From the IMG/VR virus record IMGVR_UViG_3300044715_000425, positions 1 through 33,620 of that record: a DNA stretch of 33,620 bases. One strand, written 5' to 3'. Below are positions 7,438-14,188 of this stretch, one piece after another. The DNA comes from a virus. Made by a program: the position numbers and the translations under genes. How positions within the stretch are numbered: the stretch's first letter is position 1; each line of letters begins with the position of its first letter. The notes under the pieces are model-generated. The model did no database searches, was not told the DNA's origin, and saw only the letters and a list, made by a program, of their open reading frames with translations.

Positions 7438-7647
7438 CTTTCCACCGTCGACAATTTCCATAATTCGCTTCGACCATGTCCGGCACTGATCATGTGACGC
7501 AAGCAAAACACGAGTGATCTCGCGGCACGCCTTTGCAGATTTCGGCGCTGGCATGTCCCAATCCCCAATGCAATGCGGTGGCATGTTTTGACATAGCACC
7601 ATTTCGCTTGCCAGTTTCATCAGCTTTGAACGCTCTTCTTCTGTCAT
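7435..7647 (-). CDS. Small hypothetical protein
   Basis: 70 residues, helical, starting MTEEERSKLMKLASEM, with three cysteines and a central PPHCIGDWDMPAP loop. The ATG at 7647 is preferred over 7692 because the upstream residues look non-coding and would run towards the tRNA-like element. The Shine-Dalgarno is weak (GGTGG). Not recognised. Confidence 0.55.
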   Translation of the reverse strand: MTEEERSKLMKLASEMVLCQNMPPHCIGDWDMPAPKSAKACREITRVLLASHDQCRTWSKRIMEIVDGGK

Positions 7648-7675
7648 TGCACCACCATTTTGCACCACGGAAACG

Positions 7676-7704
7676 CCCCGCCAAACATTCACAAACGCTG
7701 TTTA
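7676..7704 (-). repeat. Array-like element after tRNA-like gene
   Basis: Directly after the discriminator base of the tRNA-like gene the minus strand reads TAAACAGCGTT, close to the first arm of the array element (TGAGCAGCGGA / TAAACGCGGA). The second arm is not recognisable. Confidence 0.35.
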
Positions 7705-7774
7705 GGACTCATGATGGAATCGAACCACCGTCATCCGGCTTTTCGCCAGCCCTCTGCCATTGAGGTAATGAGTC
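7705..7774 (-). tRNA. tRNA-like gene, possibly degenerate
   Basis: The minus strand folds into a cloverleaf. The acceptor GACTCAT/ATGAGTC is a perfect seven pairs. The D-arm CCTC-AATGGCA-GAGG carries the usual GG. The T-arm GGTGG-TTCGATT-CCATC has the normal loop. Discriminator C, and no encoded CCA (TAA follows). The anticodon arm is abnormal: the best fold is CTGG-CGAAAAG-CCGG with only four pairs, and there is no U before the anticodon (AAA in that register). It may be a decaying tRNA, a suppressor-like or mimic tRNA, or an integration-related remnant. It occupies one unit of the array, between two small protein genes. Confidence 0.55.
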
Positions 7775-7802
7775 ACGATCTAACATCGACATCCGCTGCT
7801 CA
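7774..7802 (-). repeat. Palindromic array element, half copy before tRNA-like gene
   Basis: It starts at the TGA of the 84-residue gene with a perfect first arm, TGAGCAGCGGA. The second arm position reads GTTAGATCGT and runs into the tRNA-like acceptor stem. Confidence 0.5.
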
Positions 7803-8054
7803 CTTCCAATCAAACCCCAATTCTCGAACGGTAAGCCGGACATCGTTTGCGTCCGGCCTGATCCTTAGACCGCAAACAGACGCCGAAATACTGGCGTGAA
7901 TCTCTGTCGCACCATTCAGCCCGCTTGGATCATGTGAAACAATAACAGCCAGTCTTCGATCGCCGTGTTCGTGCAATCTCAACTCAATCGGCTTGCTGCC
8001 TCTTGCCGTCAATTGCTGCTGTATCGGAAGCGGAATCGATGTTGTCGTCCACAT
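7800..8054 (-). CDS. Small hypothetical protein
   Basis: 84 residues, strand-rich (PIELRLHEHGDRRLAVIVSH, then DVRLTVRELGFDW). ATG start with GGAG nine bases upstream, in the same TTGGAGTT context seen before the methyltransferase start. No membrane segment or recognised family. Confidence 0.6.
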   Translation of the reverse strand: MWTTTSIPLPIQQQLTARGSKPIELRLHEHGDRRLAVIVSHDPSGLNGATEIHASISASVCGLRIRPDANDVRLTVRELGFDWK

Positions 8055-8080
8055 TTCAACAACTCCAATGTTTTTGCGCC

Positions 8081-8105
8081 TAGCGGATGCAATTACCTCT
8101 GCTCA
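8081..8105 (-). repeat. Palindromic array element
   Basis: It starts at the TGA of the 140-residue gene: TGAGCAGAGGT, seven bases, TCCGCTA. Confidence 0.6.
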
Positions 8106-8525
8106 AAACGACCCGACATCCGTAGCCCAATCCGCCGCAACATCCAGCTCGCGTCGAATACCCTCCAGGCTCACCCACAGATCATGCTCAGTCTTGCAGA
8201 TCCCGCCGTCAGCCATTCCCGCCTGCACGATGGCTTCCAGTTTCTTTTCTGCCTGCTGCACGGCATTCAGCAAATGTGGGGCACACGCGATCAACACCAC
8301 GTTCCGCCACCGATCGCCGTCCTCGCCATCGCGGATAATATTGTTGTCGCCGTACTCATCCGGCCCGCATGGAATGCAGTCGATCTCGCATACTGACACA
8401 ACCATGTGCGGACTACCTGCGATCGGGATATGAATCACCGCCGTCGCCTCGTCAGCCTCCGGGTGATTCCTGTCGATCCTGCATTCCCACGACATCATAC
8501 CGTTTTCCAATAACCTGCTTTTCAT
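8103..8525 (-). CDS. Hypothetical phage protein
   Basis: 140 residues from the ATG at 8525. The first half contains MSWECRIDRNHPEADEATAV and an acidic loop. The helix APHLLNAVQQAEKKLEAIVQ resembles the APDLL-A-E-AL motif of many small phage proteins of unknown function. The Shine-Dalgarno is weak (AAGGG). First unit of the array, immediately downstream of the recombinase gene. Confidence 0.65.
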   Translation of the reverse strand: MKSRLLENGMMSWECRIDRNHPEADEATAVIHIPIAGSPHMVVSVCEIDCIPCGPDEYGDNNIIRDGEDGDRWRNVVLIACAPHLLNAVQQAEKKLEAIVQAGMADGGICKTEHDLWVSLEGIRRELDVAADWATDVGSF

Positions 8526-8545
8526 AACTTTACCCTTTGTTTTTG

Positions 8546-8574
8546 TGAGCAGCGGATGTTCCACACCGATCCTA
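8546..8574 (-). repeat. Palindromic array element after recombinase
   Basis: It starts at the recombinase TAG: TAGGATCGGTG, seven bases, TCCGCTGCTCA. The second arm is the exact reverse complement of the perfect first arm seen elsewhere (TGAGCAGCGGA). Confidence 0.65.
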
Positions 8575-9798
8575 AAGCGACCACACCGGCAGAGTTTCAA
8601 TCTTCGCGACGATGTCTCTCAGGATCTCTTCACTCTGCAAGTACGATTCAGCGGTCATCTTTGCCACACCTTCCTCTGACACTGCATGGTGAAGCATGTA
8701 GCTCGATGCCGCGCGGCTCACATGCTTCGCCCACAGTGCTGACGATCCCTTCCTGAAGCTGGCCACATTCCTCTGGCCGAGACTCAACCGGATGATCGGC
8801 TTTCCCTCAATGCGTCTTGCGTCATCCGACAGGCCGGCACGCTCGAGCAGTTTCAAAAACTCCTCCGAGTAGGTCCGCGAGTTGTTCGCCATCGGAAAAA
8901 CTCGTTCCGGATCCAGCCCGCGGAACTGCTCAATCAGATCCCTTATTTTGGCCGACAGCGGAACCAACACGTCTGACGGCCGCTCAGCCGCTTCATCTTT
9001 TTTCGCCGTCTTGTGTACCAGATACCACGCCCAGCCGGCTGCATTGTGCAGGTCTTCCAGCACTGGGCATTGGCTAGATGTGATCACGCCCGACCAAAGC
9101 AGCCCCCTCTTCTCGGCCGATCGTGCCGCAAACCAATCCTGTGACCGAAACCCGTAAACGTAGTGAGCCAGCAGGCTTGTTTGCCAGAACACGGACGGCT
9201 TCACGCTCCCCAGTCGCGGCCATTTGCAGCCGTCCACAACGGACAGCATCGCCTGAAGTTCAGCCACCGTGACAGGAACGGCCTTGACTCTTCTTTGTTC
9301 TTCAGTCCGCGGCCTCAGCAGATTGATCGTTGATTTACTAACCGTCTCCGGCTTCTGCTTCAGCATTCCAGCCCGCACACAAGCCCCGGCCAACTTGCCG
9401 ACCGAGGACAAGGCTTTGCTGGCCATCGCCGATGAATTCCCTTTCGGCTGCGCCCGCAAAACCTCAGCGTAGGTTCTTAGAATCTTTGGCTGCTCAAGCA
9501 AGCTCAAAGATCTGCCGGCCACAACTCGGTGCTGCGTGCGTCCCCAGGCTTCGAACTTGTCGAGTGCGGACCTATTGTCTCTGATCGTCTTGATTGACAC
9601 CCGTTTTTCCTTGTCACTAGCTGAAAGCAGCTCGTCGTACAGATCCACCAAACTCCGGGACTCGATCACTTCAGGCTTTGCCGCTTCAATCACACTGCTC
9701 TGAGGTTCCGGAAACACCCGCAGAGGAATCTGGCCCACACAACACGCATCGAACGTAAACTGAAAATCACTGAGAACTGCGGACATTGCATAACTCAC
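8572..9798 (-). CDS. Divergent tyrosine recombinase / integrase
   Basis: 408 residues. N-terminal core-binding region about 45-160 (SLVDLYDELL, SIKTIRDNRSALDKFEAWGR). Catalytic region: YGFRSQDW gives Arg I at 218; VHKTAKK gives the beta-hairpin Lys at 263; SLGQRNVASF gives Arg II at 343; LHHAVSEEGV supplies His 370/371; AESYL gives the likely nucleophile Tyr386. The first His of the usual HxxR box is replaced by Leu340. It probably cuts and joins DNA at att sites for integration or excision. GTG at 9798 has AGGAA upstream; ATG at 9786 is an alternative. It is encoded inside the early operon on the same strand as everything else. Confidence 0.8.
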   Translation of the reverse strand: MSYAMSAVLSDFQFTFDACCVGQIPLRVFPEPQSSVIEAAKPEVIESRSLVDLYDELLSASDKEKRVSIKTIRDNRSALDKFEAWGRTQHRVVAGRSLSLLEQPKILRTYAEVLRAQPKGNSSAMASKALSSVGKLAGACVRAGMLKQKPETVSKSTINLLRPRTEEQRRVKAVPVTVAELQAMLSVVDGCKWPRLGSVKPSVFWQTSLLAHYVYGFRSQDWFAARSAEKRGLLWSGVITSSQCPVLEDLHNAAGWAWYLVHKTAKKDEAAERPSDVLVPLSAKIRDLIEQFRGLDPERVFPMANNSRTYSEEFLKLLERAGLSDDARRIEGKPIIRLSLGQRNVASFRKGSSALWAKHVSRAASSYMLHHAVSEEGVAKMTAESYLQSEEILRDIVAKIETLPVWSL

Positions 9799-9803
9799 AC
9801 AAA

Positions 9804-9818
9804 GATTCCTATGGAATC
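9804..9818 (-). promoter_or_regulatory. Small dyad overlapping recombinase ribosome binding site
   Basis: The minus strand reads GATTCC-ATA-GGAATC immediately before the recombinase start. The second arm contains the AGGAA Shine-Dalgarno, so a hairpin would hide it. It could equally be a protein-binding dyad. Confidence 0.4.
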
Positions 9819-9859
9819 ATCCGTGAGGGTTTCGGCGCTCCGTCCGATGTCTTAACTGT

Positions 9860-10165
9860 TCAACTGACCTTGATATTGAACGCCGCCGCTACTCGGTCAA
9901 CTGTGCCCTTCGACGGCTTGTTTGGATCCGCCTGAGTGACCTGTTTGGTTTTCTTCTGCATTTCAACCTGGCATTTCGCGACGACTTTTCCGCAGTCTGG
10001 AAACTGATCCGTCGAGAGTGCTATTTCCAAAATCGCACGGTTCACAACCTCTGGCGGAAAGATGCTCAGCGTTGCCAACCACGTCTCGAGCTGATGCGTG
10101 GTGAACTGTGCTTGATTTTTAAGTGAGCAAAGGCGTGTCAGAGCCTCTCCAATCTTCGGACGCAT
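9860..10165 (-). CDS. Hypothetical replication-associated protein
   Basis: 101 residues from ATG 10165. The core WLATLSIFPPEVVNRAIL and QFPDCGKVVAKCQ resembles small phage replication or helicase-loader-like proteins found after initiator genes, but I cannot name a family. An earlier ATG at 10264 has GGGGAG at about 11 bases but would overlap the initiator gene by about 145 bases. The chosen start overlaps it by 47. Second gene of the replication pair and directly upstream of the recombinase. Confidence 0.6.
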   Translation of the reverse strand: MRPKIGEALTRLCSLKNQAQFTTHQLETWLATLSIFPPEVVNRAILEIALSTDQFPDCGKVVAKCQVEMQKKTKQVTQADPNKPSKGTVDRVAAAFNIKVS

Positions 10166-11051
10166 CTCGACCGCTTTGGGCAGCAGCGGCGGCGTCGAAG
10201 GCTGCGAAGGCGTCTGCATTAGCCTGCTCTCTGGTCGCCGCTGAATGTCGTGGTCTTGTGCCATTGCTGTACAAACTCCCCTGCTGATTCCGATTCTGCC
10301 ATTGGCGGACAGTCGCTCTCCAGTCCTTCATCGGGTTGCGCCCGACTCGCCATCCATTGGACTCGTAGTAGTCGTAGAACGTTTTTGCGTCGACAGTCGC
10401 TTTGATCTCGATGACATAGGTGATGACATCGCTGACTGTCGGTTTCACAAACACTTGGCTCGGCCGCCGTGGAGCTTTGACCGGAGCCGCATCCACTGCA
10501 TTGACTGAAACCACTTGGGGCACGACGGACGCGACAGCGTCCCTTTGTGTTTCTGGTATAGGATCAGGTAAAGGTATAGGGATAGAAGGCTTTCCGCTTT
10601 CCGTTTCGTATTCGTTCCGGGATCCGTCACTTATTCGTTCCGCTATCCGTTTCGTATTCGTTCCGCTATTCGTTCCGGATTCGGAATGATTAACGGAACA
10701 GTTCGCCTCAATGATTCCGTCTGTCAGCCCCTCAAAATGGTCTGGAACCGTCACCCAGTACTGACCAACTTCGCGATTTCCTGACCGCTCATAAACGAGC
10801 CAGCCAGCCTCAACAGCCTTTGCCCTGGCGTCAATAAGTTGCTTTGGAGACTTGAACCCCATCACGGTCATCAACTGTTGATTCCAGAACCTGACAGCCC
10901 CCCTGTATTTTGCTGCGTCCTCAGTGTGAGCGATGTAGCACAACAAGAGGCACGCAGTCGGCCCCATGTCCAGCGCCGCACATGACTTCATCAGCAGCCT
11001 GACGAATCGATGCGAAAAAAAACTATCCCTCTGCGGGTAATCGCCAGCCAC
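10119..11051 (-). CDS. Replication initiator-like protein
   Basis: 310 residues. Residues about 10-110 look like a helix-turn-helix/winged-helix domain typical of phage replisome organisers (FWNQQLMTVMGFKSPKQLID, then GWLVYERSGNREVGQYWVTV). A Ser/Thr/Pro-rich linker follows (about 120-190). The C-terminal block FYDYYESNGWRVGRNPMKDW (about 228-247) plus RATVRQWQNR is a well-known ending of phage replication proteins. The linker DNA contains iteron-like repeats, as in lambda O. GTG start with TGGAG seven bases upstream. Likely binds the phage origin and recruits helicase. Confidence 0.75.
   Translation of the reverse strand: MAGDYPQRDSFFSHRFVRLLMKSCAALDMGPTACLLLCYIAHTEDAAKYRGAVRFWNQQLMTVMGFKSPKQLIDARAKAVEAGWLVYERSGNREVGQYWVTVPDHFEGLTDGIIEANCSVNHSESGTNSGTNTKRIAERISDGSRNEYETESGKPSIPIPLPDPIPETQRDAVASVVPQVVSVNAVDAAPVKAPRRPSQVFVKPTVSDVITYVIEIKATVDAKTFYDYYESNGWRVGRNPMKDWRATVRQWQNRNQQGSLYSNGTRPRHSAATREQANADAFAAFDAAAAAQSGRDASEDWRGSDTPLLT
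10601..10699. repeat. Iteron-like direct repeats (candidate origin)
   Basis: The 11-mer TATTCGTTCCG occurs on the plus strand at 10609, 10632, 10655 and 10667, spaced 23, 23 and 12 bases. The longer 19-mer starting CCGTTTCGTA is repeated exactly at 10601-10619 and 10647-10665. The inverted pair TTCCG-GATT-CGGAA (10673-10686) and ACGGAAC (10693-10699) follow. All lie within the linker-coding part of the initiator gene, the arrangement known from lambdoid origins. Confidence 0.55.
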
Positions 11052-11063
11052 AAAGACGCTCCA

Positions 11064-11345
11064 TCAATCTTCGAAAAAACTCTTCTGCACCTTCACCGGC
11101 TCTTTTTCTGGTTCCGGTTTTGGATCAATCCACTCCTGCAACTGCTCCCACGTCAACGCTGGTTCGCTAATCCCGTGAATGATTGCCTTGCCGTCTCGAG
11201 TCGACAGCCAGAGCGAAACCATCCGTTTTCCTTTGTGTCCATCAACCCAGATCACATTGCCAATTTCTGCCAGCTCCACCGCTCGATTGTCTGCCAGAAA
11301 TCCGTGAGCCTTCAGCCAAGCCAGCCGCGAAGAATGGCCGCTCAT
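11064..11345 (-). CDS. Hypothetical protein
   Basis: 93 residues starting MSGHSSRLAWLKAHGF, then a strand-rich core (GNVIWVDGHKGKRMVSLWLS) and a Pro/Glu/Lys tail (PKPEPEKEPVKV). The start at 11345 gives the ATGA overlap with the HD gene. No known motif. It lies between the HD phosphohydrolase and the replication initiator. Confidence 0.65.
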   Translation of the reverse strand: MSGHSSRLAWLKAHGFLADNRAVELAEIGNVIWVDGHKGKRMVSLWLSTRDGKAIIHGISEPALTWEQLQEWIDPKPEPEKEPVKVQKSFFED

Positions 11346-11869
11346 CGTCCAGACTCCTGAGACACATCGAGCAGCAGGCACGAAACACGATCGTGCCAAC
11401 GCCACTTCACAGTCCATTGACTGACTGGCACTTCAAACACTGTGCCCCGCGTTTCTGCCAACGTGAACTCATGATTTATCGCGGCAGTGTCCTTTTCAGC
11501 CACAATCAACCGTTCCTCAATCGTCGGCGTGAATCCACACAGTCGCCAAATCTGCTCGTCGTGATGCCTTTCAGCTTCAGTGATAGCATGGCCCGCGAAC
11601 TGTTTTGCCGGCCGCAGCATATCCCCAATCCAGCACTCGTGAGCGTCGTGAAGTAACGCCCACAGTTTTACGCGGTTTGAGTACCCTTCGCACAACTCAT
11701 GAACTAACAAACAATGCTGAGCCACAGTCCATTCAACTGCCCCGGCATATCGATTCAGCCGCGAAAGATTTGTGGCAATTCGCTCTGTCGGAAACTGAGT
11801 CAGTTCCTCAAGTGGTGCGAGCAACCATGATGGCCTGGCAAAATATGAAACAGGAATTTGATCAATCAC
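11342..11869 (-). CDS. HD-domain phosphohydrolase (YfbR-like)
   Basis: 175 residues from GTG 11869, overlapping the RusA stop by eight bases. The HD signature is spread across RYAGAVEWTVAQHCLLVHEL and LWALLHDAHECWIGDM, with later Asp in VAEKDTAAINHEF, as in 5'-nucleotidase/dNMP phosphohydrolases of the YfbR group. It would remove phosphate from deoxynucleotides and so help manage the nucleotide pool during phage replication. The N-terminus chosen is the first plausible start after the RusA gene. Confidence 0.75.
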   Translation of the reverse strand: MIDQIPVSYFARPSWLLAPLEELTQFPTERIATNLSRLNRYAGAVEWTVAQHCLLVHELCEGYSNRVKLWALLHDAHECWIGDMLRPAKQFAGHAITEAERHHDEQIWRLCGFTPTIEERLIVAEKDTAAINHEFTLAETRGTVFEVPVSQWTVKWRWHDRVSCLLLDVSQESGR

Positions 11870-12338
11870 AGATGGATCCGATCTTTGTGATAACGATGAC
11901 AACGTGAGGCTCCTCCCCGGCGGCAACATAGAATTTTTCAATTAGTCCTGAATACGCTTGGCAATCGTCGACCCACACCAAGCCAGTCAGAGAATCCAGA
12001 ACAGCCTTGTCGAGGTTGTCCCTATCTGGCTTGATGATGTGTGGCAAACGACACTTCGGAGAACTCTTTTTCAGCAGTCGCTGCGGCCTCGGAAAGACAA
12101 AACAGCAGTCGACCCGCAAAGCAGAATTGATCAGGCTTGTCCCATCATTCCCATTGCTGACCGCCGCGGCCCGTACCGCATTTTTGAACGCCACAATCGG
12201 ATGCGGTTTTCTGCCTGCTTTTGTCTTCACCGTTGTTGGCGAGTACATGGCAGCGTGAGCCCCTCGACTTGTGGCCCTTGCTCGTGGCTGTGCGATCGGG
12301 ACCGCGTTGACAATCAATCGAATCACAACTGGTCTCAC
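11862..12338 (-). CDS. rusA: RusA-like Holliday junction resolvase
   Basis: 158 residues. KPDRDNLDKAVLDSLTG at about 103-119 and WVDD at about 122-125 are the RusA acidic active-site motifs that bind Mg2+ and cleave four-way junctions. The N-terminal VPIAQPRARAT matches the usual RusA start. It is slightly longer than E. coli RusA because of an insert at about 25-75. The GTG start overlaps the upstream stop (GTGA). Acts with the neighbouring exonuclease in phage recombination and branched-DNA resolution. Confidence 0.88.
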   Translation of the reverse strand: MRPVVIRLIVNAVPIAQPRARATSRGAHAAMYSPTTVKTKAGRKPHPIVAFKNAVRAAAVSNGNDGTSLINSALRVDCCFVFPRPQRLLKKSSPKCRLPHIIKPDRDNLDKAVLDSLTGLVWVDDCQAYSGLIEKFYVAAGEEPHVVIVITKIGSICD

Positions 12339-12709
12339 TTAGTTTTGCGCGTCGACTTTGTGCCGGCCGCTTTATCCTCGACGACCTTTTCCGCCTTCAC
12401 TGCTCGCACTCGCAAACAGCGAACCGTGTCGCCGTTGAAAGACGTTTCCGAGACGTACAGATTGAACGGCTCTCCGATCCAGTCGGCCGTGTCGTTGCCG
12501 AACAAATCAATCAAAGCCTTCACGTTGGTTCTGTTGATCACCAGCGGCCTGTCGAACTCTTCAACAAACAGCCTTGACCGGACCTGCTTTTCCTTGCCCA
12601 CTTCCGACTTGTCGAAGCCCTTAATTGTCACATTGACCGAGTCACCCAGATCCGTCCCGATGTCTAACGCCTGCAGATTCGGGGACGGGCACAATTCATT
12701 CGCTTTCAA
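12335..12709 (-). CDS. Conserved phage protein of the recombination cluster
   Basis: 124 residues from a TTG with GGAGG six bases upstream, the best start signal; a TTG at 12727 would place the Shine-Dalgarno inside the gene. The central block NVKALIDLFGNDTADWIGEP and LYVSETSFNGDTVRCLRVR resembles a widespread small phage protein encoded near exonuclease and resolvase genes. Its exact function is not known to me; ssDNA binding or annealing help is an inference from context. The C-terminus is basic (GTKSTRKTK). Confidence 0.65.
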   Translation of the reverse strand: MKANELCPSPNLQALDIGTDLGDSVNVTIKGFDKSEVGKEKQVRSRLFVEEFDRPLVINRTNVKALIDLFGNDTADWIGEPFNLYVSETSFNGDTVRCLRVRAVKAEKVVEDKAAGTKSTRKTK

Positions 12710-12723
12710 AACACACCTCCAGA

Positions 12724-13614
12724 TCAAATAAGAACGGTTTCACCATCAACGATAAGTTCAAGCTGCTCAGATTTTGAGTACCACTCCGGAACACTCCAGA
12801 CTGACGGGTTCTGATAGCCCGGCCAGAAGTCACGAGCCTGGCACTCAACAAGCAATCCGAGCAGCTCATCAATCTCGTTTGCACCAATCCGAAGTGCTTC
12901 GGAATCCATCGGGGCACATCTGCAGCCGAATGGAGCAGACTTTTCAACGCAGATGATCCACGGATCCGCTTCGATGCCGTTGGCCATAAGGCCGCGAGTG
13001 TAGAACGCCATCTGCCGGTGATAACCAAACTTGACGATTGACCGTTCGAACTCGCCCGCATCCATCGTCGTTTTAAGGTCCGCCATGATGCCCGGCTTCA
13101 GCCAGTCCGCTCGAGCTTTGCACCGCAGCCCTGTGTCTGGATCGTCCCAGACCATTGAGACTTCCGCCCGGCCATCCTGCAGCAACTGCTTTGCCTTTTC
13201 GTTTTCCGCCAGAGCCATCGCCATGCCCACCATCGTGTTGTACTGGTCTTCCGTGACGATCTCCTTATCGAAGTTCAGCTGGCGGAAGTTCTCTTCCATC
13301 TGCTTCACGAATTTGGTAGCGGAGGAAAACGACCGATCACCGCTGGCCGTTGTGTTGCCGGGATGCTTGGCATAATCGGGCATGAACACATAACGCTTCG
13401 CAATCGCCAACGGCTCGAGCACACCGCTGTGTACCAATGAGCCGAGCTGCATTGCTGGCGTTGCTTCGCTAAACCCGTGCTGATAGTGCCGCGGGGACCG
13501 CTTCAACAGACTCAACTTCGAATTGCTGACCGCCGACCAAGCAAAGTAGTCCTCTGCGGCAACGTTCTCATACACACCCGGATCCGGGCACTTCAAAACT
13601 GACACACTACTCAT
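12724..13614 (-). CDS. RecE-like PD-(D/E)XK exonuclease
   Basis: 296 residues. LGSLVHSGVLEP (His62) is the conserved N-terminal GxxxHxxxLEP block. CKARADWL (Asp170), MADLKTT (Asp179, Lys181) and HRQMAFYTRG (Gln201, Tyr205) form the PD-(D/E)XK core of exonuclease VIII-type enzymes. It probably degrades one DNA strand to generate ssDNA for recombination. A single-strand annealing partner such as RecT is not obvious; the small protein directly downstream is the nearest candidate. Length fits the catalytic domain alone rather than full RecE. Confidence 0.85.
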   Translation of the reverse strand: MSSVSVLKCPDPGVYENVAAEDYFAWSAVSNSKLSLLKRSPRHYQHGFSEATPAMQLGSLVHSGVLEPLAIAKRYVFMPDYAKHPGNTTASGDRSFSSATKFVKQMEENFRQLNFDKEIVTEDQYNTMVGMAMALAENEKAKQLLQDGRAEVSMVWDDPDTGLRCKARADWLKPGIMADLKTTMDAGEFERSIVKFGYHRQMAFYTRGLMANGIEADPWIICVEKSAPFGCRCAPMDSEALRIGANEIDELLGLLVECQARDFWPGYQNPSVWSVPEWYSKSEQLELIVDGETVLI

Positions 13615-13660
13615 CTGGCTGTCTTTCTAAACTTGCTGGCCTTACCTTAATTCCTGTTTT

Positions 13661-13897
13661 TCATCCCTGACCCCTCAGCACTCCACGACCACCGGGCAGC
13701 ATCTTCAGCGAATAGACTTTCGTCGACCTCACCAAGGTGCCCTCCGGATCAACCGGCCCCCTTGCAATCTTTTCCTCGAGGATCTCGGCCTGTATCCGCT
13801 TTTGCTCTGCGATCTGTTCTTGGCTCGGATACTCCTGTGGAAAATATCGGCCTGATGTATTCAGCTTTGCATCGCAACGTTTTGTGCTGCCACTCAT
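13661..13897 (-). CDS. Hypothetical protein
   Basis: 78 residues. Central helix SQEQIAEQKRIQAEILEEKIA, Gly/Arg-rich end (MLPGGRGVLRGQG). ATG with GGAG eight bases upstream. It follows the csrA terminator, so it is expressed by read-through or from an unseen promoter. Not recognised. Confidence 0.65.
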   Translation of the reverse strand: MSGSTKRCDAKLNTSGRYFPQEYPSQEQIAEQKRIQAEILEEKIARGPVDPEGTLVRSTKVYSLKMLPGGRGVLRGQG

Positions 13898-13913
13898 TCA
13901 AACTGCTCCATAC

Positions 13914-13990
13914 AAAAAACACCCTGCGGACAACCATTGACGCCCATGACCGTCATCCCCATGCCGACCGATGTCAGGTTGTCCGCAGGG
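13914..13990 (-). terminator. Strong hairpin terminator after csrA
   Basis: A perfect 14-bp inverted repeat, CCCTGCGGACAACC / GGTTGTCCGCAGGG (13990-13977 with 13935-13922), begins seven bases after the csrA stop and is followed on the minus strand by TG and six T. The 41-base loop can fold further (TGAC/GTCA, ATGACGGTCAT). It fits an intrinsic terminator or attenuator. The long loop also carries a GGGGA motif. Confidence 0.65.
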
Positions 13991-13996
13991 ATGGAC

Positions 13997-14188
13997 TCAA
14001 TCACAATCACTGTCGTTGGACTCAATGACTTGCTTGATAGCGTCATATATCTCGTGACGATGGACAGACGTGTCCCGCGGAGCCGTAACTCCAAGCCTGA
14101 CTTTGTCGCCCCTAATCTCGATGACCATCACGCGGATGTCATCACCGATGCAGATTTCCTGATTGGCTTTACGGCTGAGAACTAACAC
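13997..14188 (-). CDS. csrA: CsrA/RsmA post-transcriptional regulator
   Basis: 63 residues: VLVLSRKANQEICIGDDIRV opening, then IEIRGDKVRLGVTAPRD and VHRHEIYDAI, a near-textbook CsrA. CsrA dimers bind GGA motifs in mRNA leaders and alter translation or stability. The GTG start has a perfect AAGGAGG six bases upstream, itself a possible CsrA site, suggesting autoregulation. A longer in-frame extension upstream (to 14527) lacks start signals and was not used. It is followed directly by a strong hairpin terminator. A phage copy could redirect host mRNA use; that is inference. Confidence 0.92.
   Translation of the reverse strand: MLVLSRKANQEICIGDDIRVMVIEIRGDKVRLGVTAPRDTSVHRHEIYDAIKQVIESNDSDCD

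Noticed and set aside
7435-7692. Longer start for the 70-residue array gene
   Set aside because: The extra 15 residues lack a Shine-Dalgarno and begin only a few bases after the tRNA-like gene.
5073-8574. A canonical integron
   Set aside because: The elements are about 29 bp, lack the standard attC core sites, and the recombinase is co-oriented and lacks visible IntI features. Only a cassette-like analogy is kept.
11958-12731. Plus-strand open frame of 257 codons over the RusA and exonuclease-partner genes
   Set aside because: It is antisense to recognisable minus-strand proteins, has no family-like sequence and no ribosome binding site. The same holds for plus frames at 1049-1732 and 25092-25640.
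13894-14094. 66-codon minus frame spanning the end of csrA and its terminator
   Set aside because: It lies out of frame with csrA and through the perfect hairpin; composition looks accidental.
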